A stretch of 64,000 bases of DNA, from contig NZ_FOFM01000002.1 of assembly GCF_900110875.1 (NCBI RefSeq), positions 434,001-498,000 on the forward strand, read 5' to 3'. Position numbers and translations under genes: made by a program. The notes below the pieces were generated by a model, which did no database searches, was not told where the DNA came from, and saw only the letters and a program-made list of their open reading frames with translations. Source of the stretch: Pseudovibrio axinellae. GTDB lineage: Bacteria; Pseudomonadota; Alphaproteobacteria; Rhizobiales; Stappiaceae. Of the stretch, positions 56,632 to 64,000 are shown piece by piece; position 1 is the stretch's first letter; each line of letters begins with the position of its first letter.

Positions 56632-56660
56632 AAAAAGGGCGCTTAAGGCGCCCTTTCTTT
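56632..56660. terminator. Bidirectional terminator between the LysE gene and leuD
   Basis: Stem aaagggcgc/gcgcccttt (56634-56642 with 56648-56656), loop ttaag, with T-rich sequence after it on the plus strand and A-rich before it. It serves the convergent exporter and leuD. Confidence 0.85.
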
Positions 56661-56681
56661 CATCAGCAACTAAACGCTCGA

Positions 56682-57287
56682 TCAGTGCCAAGGATGGCTG
56701 TCGTCGAGATTTTTCTCGTAAGTGTCGATTTTGTCGGTTTTTCCCAGTGTCTGCCCAATGTCATCAAGGCCATTGAGGAGGCAATGTTTGCGATGCGGAT
56801 CCAGATCAAACTTAACTTTGTCACCATCGGAGCCGTGCACTTCCTGAGCTTCCAGATCAACCGTCATGGTCGCATTGGAGCCTCTGGAAGCGTCATCCAT
56901 CAGCTTATCAAGATGATGTTGCTTAACAATAATTGGCAGAATGCCGTTCTTAAAGCAGTTGTTGTAGAAGATGTCAGCAAAGCTGGTCGAGATCACACAG
57001 CGAATGCCAAAGCCCAATAAGGCCCAAGGTGCGTGCTCACGAGAGGACCCACAGCCAAAGTTATCGCCAGCGACCAGGATCTGGGCTTTCTCATAGCTTG
57101 GCTGGTTCAATACAAATTCGTTGTTTTGGGTGCCATCGTCGTTAGTGCGCATTTCATGAAAAAGTGCAGTACCAAGCCCTGTGCGTTTAATAGTCTTCAA
57201 AAACTGCTTAGGGATAATCATATCCGTATCAATATTGATTAACGGCAGGGGTGCAGCAACGCCTGTCAATGTCTCAAATTTTTGCAT
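56682..57287 (-). CDS. leuD: 3-isopropylmalate dehydratase small subunit
   Basis: Small subunit of the leucine-pathway isomerase. 201 residues with the swivel-domain hallmarks [16 protein letters not shown] and [17 protein letters not shown] good ribosome binding site (aggagaatagcc) precedes the ATG. The large subunit leuC is not adjacent in this window, as in other alphaproteobacteria where leuC and leuD are apart. It lies downstream of argC on the same strand, separated by 44 bases. Confidence 0.96.
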   Translation of the reverse strand: MQKFETLTGVAAPLPLINIDTDMIIPKQFLKTIKRTGLGTALFHEMRTNDDGTQNNEFVLNQPSYEKAQILVAGDNFGCGSSREHAPWALLGFGIRCVISTSFADIFYNNCFKNGILPIIVKQHHLDKLMDDASRGSNATMTVDLEAQEVHGSDGDKVKFDLDPHRKHCLLNGLDDIGQTLGKTDKIDTYEKNLDDSHPWH

Positions 57288-57331
57288 GGGCTATTCTCCT
57301 AGAATCTCTGGAATACATTACAGTGTTGTTG

Positions 57332-58279
57332 CTAGGCGATGCAGAGATCGACATTCTCATTCAAGCCCATCATAATATTCAAGTTTTGGACGGCAGCTCC
57401 GGAGGCACCCTTTCCAAGGTTGTCGTAGATTGCCACGAGCAGCGCTTGCGCTTTATCGTCGTTTGCAAACACATGCAGGCGCATATGGTTCGTACCGTTG
57501 AACATTTCCGGGCTTAGGTCTTCAATCGCATCCACACCTTCGAATGGCGCGACTTCCACGTCACCAGCAACGCTGGAGAAATGGTCAGCAAGAGCTGCAT
57601 GCAAGTCTTTGCCTTTTGGTGCTTTGCGCAGCTGTCCTAGTTGTAAAGGCACAAATGTCATCATGCCTTGCGCGTAGTTTCCAACTGATGGCTGGAACAA
57701 AGGCGCATGCGCTAGGTCAGCATAAAGCTGAATTTCTGGTAGATGCTTGTGTCCAAATTGCAGGGCGTACGGCCAGAATGGTGAAGACCGTTCGTTGCTT
57801 TCATAACTCTCAATCATCTTGCGCCCGCCTCCAGTGTAACCTGATACAGCGTTCACAGTTAGCGCGTGGGTAGATGGAATCAGTCCAGCTTCCAGCAAAG
57901 GGCGAACCGTTGCGATTACACCTTGCGGGTAGCACCCAGGGTTGGAGACAAAACGTGCCGTAGAAATGATGTCGGCTTGGTCCTTCGTCATTTCTGGAAA
58001 GCCATAGGCCCAATCTGGGCTCACACGGTGTGCGGAAGAGGCATCAATCACGCGAGTGCTGTCGTTCTTGATCATCGAAATGCTTTCCAGCGCCGCATCA
58101 TCTGGCAAACACAAGATCGCAACATCAGCAGAGTTCAACAAGTCTGCACGTGCTTCCAGCTCCTTGCGCCGCTCTGGAGCGATACTGAGGATTTCGATGT
58201 CACGGCGGCCAGCTAAACGCTCGCGGATCTGCAGGCCTGTCGTTCCGGCTTCTCCATCTATGAACACGCGCACCGACAT
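57332..58279 (-). CDS. argC: N-acetyl-gamma-glutamyl-phosphate reductase (type 2)
   Basis: Arginine synthesis enzyme. 315 residues with the type 2 start VRVFIDGEAGTTGLQIRERL and the catalytic cysteine in NPGCYPQGVIA. The AVSGYTGGGRKMIE segment also matches. The length and the lack of the longer type 1 N-terminus agree with the rhizobial form. The ATG has aaggag upstream. leuD follows 44 bases downstream, so the two may be co-transcribed. Confidence 0.95.
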   Translation of the reverse strand: MSVRVFIDGEAGTTGLQIRERLAGRRDIEILSIAPERRKELEARADLLNSADVAILCLPDDAALESISMIKNDSTRVIDASSAHRVSPDWAYGFPEMTKDQADIISTARFVSNPGCYPQGVIATVRPLLEAGLIPSTHALTVNAVSGYTGGGRKMIESYESNERSSPFWPYALQFGHKHLPEIQLYADLAHAPLFQPSVGNYAQGMMTFVPLQLGQLRKAPKGKDLHAALADHFSSVAGDVEVAPFEGVDAIEDLSPEMFNGTNHMRLHVFANDDKAQALLVAIYDNLGKGASGAAVQNLNIMMGLNENVDLCIA

Positions 58280-58636
58280 TTATGACTCCTTGGAGCTTGA
58301 AATTGGAATAAGGTTCAGAGCTTGTACAACGTCCTCCGACCATTGTCACAGATTTGGGAGCGTTTTTTTAGGCCTCTGTCCTCAATTGGCAGTTGAGGAT
58401 GGCTCAAGCAACCTTAGGTTCAAAGGAGGGGCTTATCGAATATTACAAGAATTCGCGTATGATACTCACATTCGAAAACATTCTGCTGAAATTGACTTTT
58501 TTGCGGGGGGCTTATCGTGTTTCGCATTGAAAATTTGCACAAATGCACCTTAATAGGTTTCAAAAGCATAGGCCGCGTCCATGTGGCATGTTTGCGCAGC
58601 CTGTGCCGACTATAATGTTGGATGAGGAACGCCTGA
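58280..58636. other. Divergent intergenic region argC / gdhB
   Basis: 357 bases between divergently read genes. A 7-bp stem tcctcaa/ttgagga (58379-58385 with 58393-58399) with a 7-base loop is the only structure I see. Promoters for argC and the glutamate dehydrogenase gene should lie here, but no hexamers or operators stand out. Confidence 0.45.
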
Positions 58637-61600
58637 ATGTCTGAAACGACAACCGAGGCTAAAGCTGGGCTTATCGCCGATACCTGTGCCCTGCTGATTG
58701 ATGAAAATAAAGACGAAGCAAGGTTTGCCGAAGACCTCTTCAGTCACGCTGATGCAGAAGATCTCCTAAACTATACCCCTTCTGAGCTAGCAGTCCTTTC
58801 GCAGGAAGCTTGGGCGGACTTTGCAAACCACCCGCTTGGAACTCACCGAATTCGGGTGTTTAACCCGCAGCCCAATGCTGACGGTAAGCAACTAGAAGAC
58901 ATCACCGTCGTTGAGATCGTCAACGATAACATGGCCTTCCTTGTTTCCTCGGTAATGGGAGCCATCCAGACTGCAGGTCACGAAGTGCGTATCGTGCTGC
59001 ACCCGCTCTTTGTGGTGGAGCGTGATGACAATGGTAACTTGCAAGAGTTCCACGGAACAGTTGGGCAAGGAGGTCCATCAGTCCGACGTGAAAGTCTCAT
59101 CCACATTCATCTAACACGCTTGAATTCTGAAGAGGACAACAAGGCACTCGAAGAAGATCTCGAGCTTGTTCTCAATGATGTTCGACAGGCAGTGAATGAC
59201 TGGCGCCCGATGCGCGACAGAATTCAATTGGCCGTCGAGCAGTACCAGCAGGTCCGTAAAAAGGCAGATAACAAACAGTTTGACGAAGCAATCGCTTTTC
59301 TTGAGTGGATGGCTGCTGATAACTTCACCTTGCTGGGCGTTAGAGAATTTATCTTCGATGATACCAGTGACATTGGCGAACTCTCCCTGATCAAAGGCTC
59401 AGGCCTTGGTATCTTGGCAGACCCGAACGTGCGCGTGCTGCGCAAGGGCGCCGAGTTCGTTGTGATGACTCCGGAAATCAGAGAGTTCCTGCTTAAGCCG
59501 GAACCGCTGATTATCGGTAAGGCCAATATCCGTAGCCGTGTCCACCGTCAGGTGCACATGGACTACATCGGCGTGAAGCTGTTTGATGATGAAGGCAAGC
59601 TTCGCGGTGAACTGCGCATTGTTGGTCTCTTCACCGCAACGGCTTACACGCGCTCAACCGGTTCAATTCCATACATTCGCCATAAGACAGCGAAAGTCAT
59701 GAAGAAACATGGCTTTGATCCAGAGAGCCATAGTGGACGTGCACTGCGCAATATTTTGGAAGGCTATCCGCGTGATGACCTGTTCCAGGTTGATGCTGAA
59801 ACGCTGTCTAACTTTGCCGATGCTATCTTACAGTTGACTGAGCGACCTCGCATTCGGTTGCTCTCCAGAACTGACAAGTTTGATCGCTTCGTATCCGTTA
59901 TTGCGTATATTCCGCGAGATCACTTTACCACGAATATTCGTGAGCGAGTTGGCAAGTACCTTGCAAGCGTATACGAAGGCCGCATGTCTGCATGGTATGC
60001 GAGCTTTCCGGAAGGCCCGCTTGCCCGTGTGCACTTCATCATAGGCCGGTATACCGGAGAAACTCCAAATCCGTCTCAGGCAGAGCTGGAGGCCGCAGTT
60101 CAGGAGATTATCCGCACTTGGACTGACAGCCTGAAGGAAGCTCTGCGCTCGGTTTATGGAAATGTGGTCTCTGGTGCGTTGTTGAAGCGCTATGGGTCTG
60201 CGTTTGATGGCGAATACACGTCCGCAACACCTGCTGCGACGGCAACCAAAGATATTCGCCGTATCGAACAACTCAAAGAGAAGCGGCCGCTTGTCATCAG
60301 GTTTTATAAGCGTGAGCGAGAAGGCAAGGGCCAAATTTCGCTGCGTGCATATCACCTTAACAAGCCAATCCCGCTCTCTGCACGTGTTCCGATGTTGGAA
60401 AACCTTGGTTTCCGTGTCATCAATGAAAGAACTTACCGGATTACGCCGGCAGATCGCGAACTGAGCTACCTGCACGACACAACGCTGTATTTGGACGAAA
60501 AGCACTTCCGCAATTTCTCCGAAGCAGACATTGAACGCTTGGGCGCGTTGTTCCTCGCAGTGTGGAATAAACAGGCTGGAAATGACGGATATAACAGGCT
60601 GGCATTGACCGCTGGTTTGGCATGGCGCGACATCGCCATGATCAGAGCACTCTCGCGCTATTTGCGTCAGGCTGGAATACTCTATTCTGAAGATTATATG
60701 TGGCGAACTCTTAACCGATATCCACAGATCGCTCAAAGACTGGTTCACCTGTTCTATACACGCTTCGATCCTGCACTTGCAGCCTCAGAGCGTGCGGCAC
60801 AGGAGGGGCGTCTGATTGATGAGGTTTCCGCAAGCCTTGATGAAGTAACAAGCCTTGACGATGACCGAATCCTACGTCGTTTCCAAAACTTGATTCTGGC
60901 AACATTGCGCACCAACTTCTTTCAGTTGGACGAAGACGGCCAGCCGAAATCTACATTTGCCTTCAAGCTTGATCCGCACAAAGTAGAGGGTCTTCCAAAG
61001 CCGCTGCCGTATCGCGAAATCTTCGTTTACAGCCCGCGCGTTGAAGGTGTTCACATGCGCTTTGGCCCGGCAGCGCGTGGTGGCCTGCGTTGGTCTGACC
61101 GTGCGCAGGACTACCGCACAGAAGTGCTTGGCTTGGTAAAGGCACAGCAGGTCAAGAACGCCGTGATTGTTCCGGTCGGCGCTAAAGGCGGATTCCTGCC
61201 AAAGCAGCTTCCAAAAACTGGAAGTCGTGATGAGTGGATCGCAGAAGGCACGGAGGCCTACAAGATCTTCATCTCCTCCCTGCTGGATCTGACAGATAAT
61301 CTGGATGCTGATCTTGTTTTGCCGCCAGAGTTGATGGTGCGTCATGATAAGGATGACCCATACCTTGTTGTGGCAGCTGACAAAGGGACTGCAACCTTCT
61401 CAGATACCGCAAACGCCATTTCCGAAGACAAGGGGTTCTGGTTGGGCGATGCCTTCGCATCCGGTGGTTCTGCTGGTTATGACCACAAGAAAATGGGCAT
61501 CACGGCACGCGGCGCATGGGAAGCTGTAAAGCGCCACTTCCGCGAAATGAATCGGGACATCCAGAAAGAGCCGTTCACCGCATGTGGTGTTGGCGATATG

Positions 61601-63445
61601 TCGGGAGATGTGTTCGGCAACGGCATGTTGCTTTCCAAAGCAACCAAGCTTGTTGCAGCGTTCGATCACCGTGACATCTTCCTCGATCCAAACCCGGATC
61701 CGGCGGCGACTTGGGATGAACGTAAACGTATGTTCGACCTTGGGCGTTCTTCATGGCAGGACTACAATAAAGAGCTGATTTCTGAAGGCGGCGGTATCTA
61801 CTCGCGCTCTGTAAAGTCAATTCCGCTGACAATTCAGGTTCAAAAGCTGCTGGGTCTTTTTAAGTCCAAAGCATCACCGCAGGAAGTGATGACTGCGATC
61901 TTGATGATGAAGGCAGATTTGCTTTGGTTCGGCGGCATCGGAACATACATTCGCGCATCTGATGAGAACAACAACGATGTTGGTGATCGCGCGAACGATG
62001 CGATCCGTATCACGGCTTCTGAAGTTGGCGCGAAAGTGATCGGTGAGGGTGCAAACCTTGGGATCACGCAGAAAGCGCGTATCGAGTTTAGCCGTGTTGG
62101 GGGACGTTGTAACTCAGATGCGATCGATAACTCAGCTGGTGTGAACTCCTCGGATATGGAAGTGAACATCAAGATTGCGCTGGGCGCAGCTGTTAAAAAG
62201 GGCATCCTGACCGTTCCAGATCGCAATGTGTTTCTTGCAGATATGACGGATGAGGTCGCTGATCTTGTTCTGCGTAACAACTACTTGCAGACACTCGCGA
62301 TCTCCCTTTGTGATCGCCGTGGCCTGGAAGATCTTGGGTATCAGGTGCGTATGATGCGCCAGCTGGAATCTCAGGACCTTCTGGATCGTGCGGTTGAAGA
62401 CTTGCCGGATGATGCAACGATCGAAGAGCGCGAAAAAGCTGGCCAGCACCTGTCCCGCCCAGAGCTGGGTGTGTTGCTGGCATACGCAAAGCTCACGCTT
62501 CATGACACATTGCTTCACAGCTCTGTGCCCGACGACGCTTATCTGGGTAAGGAGCTGTACCGCTACTTCCCAGAACAGATGGCAGAAACCTACTCTTCGG
62601 AAATTGAAGGACACCGACTGCGCCGCGAAATCATCGCGACCATGTTGGCGAACTCCATAATCAACCGAGGTGGCCCTGCCTTCCTGACCCGCATCATCGA
62701 TCAGACCGGTGCAGCCGTGACGGACGTAGCGCGTGCATTTGCAGTTGTTCGTGATTCCTTTGGCTTAACCCAGTTGAACGAAGATATTGATCGTCTCGAC
62801 AATACGATCTCAGGCGAGCTACAGCTTGAACTCTACTCTGTGGTTCAAGACCTTGTGCTTGGTCAAGTGATCTGGTTCCTGCGCAATGTTTCCTTCGAGG
62901 GTGGACTAGAGGCAGTCATCAGTCGCTTCCGTGACACTGTTAAGTTGCTGTCGCCGCGTCTGGAAACATTCCTCTCAGAAAAACAGGCCGAAACGCTCAA
63001 AGTTGAAACCAACCGTCTGGTAGAGGCTGGCGTACCGGTCATGATTGCGGCACGCATTGCTCGTCTCATCGGTGAAATGGTCATTCCAGACATGGTTCTC
63101 GTTTCTGAGAAGGCAAATCGTAATGTGGATGAGGTGGCTCAATCTTACTTCCGCGTTGCAGAGCACTTCCGGTTTGGAATGATCGAAGAGCTGGCGCGTG
63201 AGTTTGCGATCCGTGATTACTACGACGGCCTTGCTCTTGATCGCTCTCGTACGGTGCTCGTAGAAGCGCTGCGTAACTTGACCGCTCAAGCGCTCGAAGA
63301 CGAAAATGGCTTCGATGGCTGGCTAGAACGCAACGGTGCTAAAGCTGAAAGAACGCTGAAAGCAACCAATGAGATCTTGGAGAATGACTTGTCTGTCTCC
63401 AAGTTCTCGGTCGCTGCAGGCATGCTTGCAGAGCTGACACACTAA
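58637..63445 (+). CDS. gdhB: NAD-specific glutamate dehydrogenase, large (180-kDa) type
   Basis: Oxidative deamination of glutamate to 2-oxoglutarate with NAD. The 1602-residue protein has the normal length for the large GDH class (about 1600). The N-terminal 650 residues carry ACT-like regulatory modules; the catalytic domain shows GGLRWSDRAQDYRTEVLGL and the substrate lysine region VPVGAKGGFLPKQL at about residues 815-865, followed by the NAD domain with GVGDMSGDVFGNGML and GGIGTYIRA. The C-terminal 400 residues are helical. It stands alone with GAGGA before the start and a strong terminator after. Confidence 0.95.
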   Translation: MSETTTEAKAGLIADTCALLIDENKDEARFAEDLFSHADAEDLLNYTPSELAVLSQEAWADFANHPLGTHRIRVFNPQPNADGKQLEDITVVEIVNDNMAFLVSSVMGAIQTAGHEVRIVLHPLFVVERDDNGNLQEFHGTVGQGGPSVRRESLIHIHLTRLNSEEDNKALEEDLELVLNDVRQAVNDWRPMRDRIQLAVEQYQQVRKKADNKQFDEAIAFLEWMAADNFTLLGVREFIFDDTSDIGELSLIKGSGLGILADPNVRVLRKGAEFVVMTPEIREFLLKPEPLIIGKANIRSRVHRQVHMDYIGVKLFDDEGKLRGELRIVGLFTATAYTRSTGSIPYIRHKTAKVMKKHGFDPESHSGRALRNILEGYPRDDLFQVDAETLSNFADAILQLTERPRIRLLSRTDKFDRFVSVIAYIPRDHFTTNIRERVGKYLASVYEGRMSAWYASFPEGPLARVHFIIGRYTGETPNPSQAELEAAVQEIIRTWTDSLKEALRSVYGNVVSGALLKRYGSAFDGEYTSATPAATATKDIRRIEQLKEKRPLVIRFYKREREGKGQISLRAYHLNKPIPLSARVPMLENLGFRVINERTYRITPADRELSYLHDTTLYLDEKHFRNFSEADIERLGALFLAVWNKQAGNDGYNRLALTAGLAWRDIAMIRALSRYLRQAGILYSEDYMWRTLNRYPQIAQRLVHLFYTRFDPALAASERAAQEGRLIDEVSASLDEVTSLDDDRILRRFQNLILATLRTNFFQLDEDGQPKSTFAFKLDPHKVEGLPKPLPYREIFVYSPRVEGVHMRFGPAARGGLRWSDRAQDYRTEVLGLVKAQQVKNAVIVPVGAKGGFLPKQLPKTGSRDEWIAEGTEAYKIFISSLLDLTDNLDADLVLPPELMVRHDKDDPYLVVAADKGTATFSDTANAISEDKGFWLGDAFASGGSAGYDHKKMGITARGAWEAVKRHFREMNRDIQKEPFTACGVGDMSGDVFGNGMLLSKATKLVAAFDHRDIFLDPNPDPAATWDERKRMFDLGRSSWQDYNKELISEGGGIYSRSVKSIPLTIQVQKLLGLFKSKASPQEVMTAILMMKADLLWFGGIGTYIRASDENNNDVGDRANDAIRITASEVGAKVIGEGANLGITQKARIEFSRVGGRCNSDAIDNSAGVNSSDMEVNIKIALGAAVKKGILTVPDRNVFLADMTDEVADLVLRNNYLQTLAISLCDRRGLEDLGYQVRMMRQLESQDLLDRAVEDLPDDATIEEREKAGQHLSRPELGVLLAYAKLTLHDTLLHSSVPDDAYLGKELYRYFPEQMAETYSSEIEGHRLRREIIATMLANSIINRGGPAFLTRIIDQTGAAVTDVARAFAVVRDSFGLTQLNEDIDRLDNTISGELQLELYSVVQDLVLGQVIWFLRNVSFEGGLEAVISRFRDTVKLLSPRLETFLSEKQAETLKVETNRLVEAGVPVMIAARIARLIGEMVIPDMVLVSEKANRNVDEVAQSYFRVAEHFRFGMIEELAREFAIRDYYDGLALDRSRTVLVEALRNLTAQALEDENGFDGWLERNGAKAERTLKATNEILENDLSVSKFSVAAGMLAELTH

Positions 63446-63449
63446 TTGA

Positions 63450-63488
63450 AAAAGCCCCGGTGCAGCTGTCTGCACCGGGGCTTTTTTG
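63450..63488 (+). terminator. Terminator after gdhB
   Basis: Perfect 12-bp stem agccccggtgca/tgcaccggggct (63453-63464 with 63471-63482), loop gctgtc, followed by tttttg. Strong intrinsic terminator 7 bases after the gdhB stop. Confidence 0.95.
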
Positions 63489-63571
63489 CTTTAGGCCAGA
63501 GCACTGCGCGGCGCGTCCGCTCGCAATATACTCCTAGTATAAAACCAAGTTGGTATCCTGCGACAACGCGA

Positions 63572-64000
63572 TCAGCCTGCCCGCAATGCAAGAGCCTTAA
63601 TCTGGTATGTGGTTTCTTCTTTAGCGATTAACTCAGGCAAGGAGGTCATACGCTTGCCCTCTGCATCGAAGTTATCTTGCGCCAACCATCCCTCAAATGC
63701 TGCTTTAAGAACCGGCCATTCGCTGTCAATCACAGAAAACCACGATGTGTCTCGGTTTTTGCCTTTGACAACACCAGCTTGCCGAAAGGTTCCCTCATAG
63801 CTAAAGCCAAGGCGCACAGCCGCTTCTCGCGAGGCTGTATTCAGAGAGTTACATTTCCACTCATAGCGCCGGTACCCCCATTTTTCGAAGACATTTTTCA
63901 TCATCAAAAACATGGCTTCAGTCCCGCCAGGCTTGCGCTGTAGCAAAGGGGAAAAGTGAATGTGCCCAACCTCAATACTACCAGCATCAGGTGCAACTCT
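63572..64000 (-). CDS. GNAT-family N-acetyltransferase, RimJ/RimL-like (start outside window)
   Basis: Only the C-terminal 142 codons are present; the frame stays open to the window edge. Visible blocks GSIEVGHIHFSPLLQRKPGGTE, ending in an acetyl-CoA loop variant, and YRRYEWKCNSLNTASREAAVRLGFSYEGTFRQ match the RimL-like acetyltransferases; the first block covers the edge-proximal 22 residues. The C-terminus is long, with a helical KEETTYQIKALALRAG end. The substrate is unknown. The apparent TTG start at 63946 is internal. Confidence 0.85.
   Translation of the reverse strand, partial: RVAPDAGSIEVGHIHFSPLLQRKPGGTEAMFLMMKNVFEKWGYRRYEWKCNSLNTASREAAVRLGFSYEGTFRQAGVVKGKNRDTSWFSVIDSEWPVLKAAFEGWLAQDNFDAEGKRMTSLPELIAKEETTYQIKALALRAG

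Noticed and set aside
59828-60748. 306-codon minus-strand frame within gdhB
   Set aside because: Shadow of the glutamate dehydrogenase coding sequence; no ribosome binding site or recognisable motif.
1-64000. tRNA genes, IS elements, prophage or CRISPR arrays
   Set aside because: I looked for T-loop sequences, transposase motifs, terminal repeats and regularly spaced repeats and found none; the only tandem repeat is the coding one in infB.

Overview
The window is a block of alphaproteobacterial chromosome. The gene order tsaB-rimI-fur/mur-plsC-miaB-phoH-ybeY-corC-lnt-(XRE regulator)-metK-trmB-rimP-nusA-ylxR-infB-rbfA-truB-rpsO-pnp, the neighbours dnaK-dnaJ-pmtA and dapB-gpmA, and the 1602-residue NAD-glutamate dehydrogenase all point to Rhizobiales/Hyphomicrobiales. 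The moderate GC content and gene set fit a marine Pseudovibrio-like (Stappiaceae) organism. That genus guess is an inference from memory and was not tested by a search. I see no tRNA, rRNA, IS element, prophage or CRISPR array.

Layout. 1-4.4 kb: end of dnaK, dnaJ, a phospholipid N-methyltransferase, an FMN reductase and hslV. 4.4-8.2 kb: a polytopic membrane protein lying between hslV and hslU, then a universal stress protein and the Fe-S scaffold nfuA. 8.2-19.7 kb: housekeeping run for tRNA modification (tsaB, miaB, trmB), ribosome maturation (rimI, ybeY), envelope lipids (plsC, lnt), a Fur-family regulator and metK. 19.8-30.8 kb: the transcription-translation cluster rimP to pnp. 30.8-31.4 kb: about 600 bases without a convincing gene but rich in inverted repeats. 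31.4-34.1 kb: a DMT permease, dapB and gpmA. 34.2-36.7 kb: a small accessory patch with an AT-rich leader, an untracked 35-residue peptide gene, a DUF6065-like protein, a PNPOx-fold protein and a second phosphoglycerate mutase. 36.7-39.8 kb: a PfkB kinase, pheA and a membrane-anchored cytochrome c. 40-47.7 kb: a yej-type peptide ABC importer with two tandem binding proteins (one Sec-type, one Tat-type). 47.8-53.3 kb: a small hypothetical protein, a membrane methyltransferase, a LysE exporter, ftsY, mtaB and dapF, all on the minus strand. 53.4-58.3 kb: an L,D-transpeptidase-fold protein, a CenR-like response regulator with a cyclic-nucleotide-binding-domain protein, a divergent Lrp/LysE pair, leuD and argC. 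58.6-64 kb: the large glutamate dehydrogenase and the end of a GNAT acetyltransferase.

Most of the window is ordinary core genome. The stretch most likely to hold something undescribed is 34.2-35.4 kb: a very short gene with a strong ribosome binding site, followed by a perfect hairpin and then a DUF6065-like gene, under an AT-rich palindromic leader. The second is the structured non-coding stretch after pnp. Several starts differ from the longest open frame, including TTG or GTG starts for phoH, the first yejA-like gene, the DUF6065-like gene and the YlxR protein.
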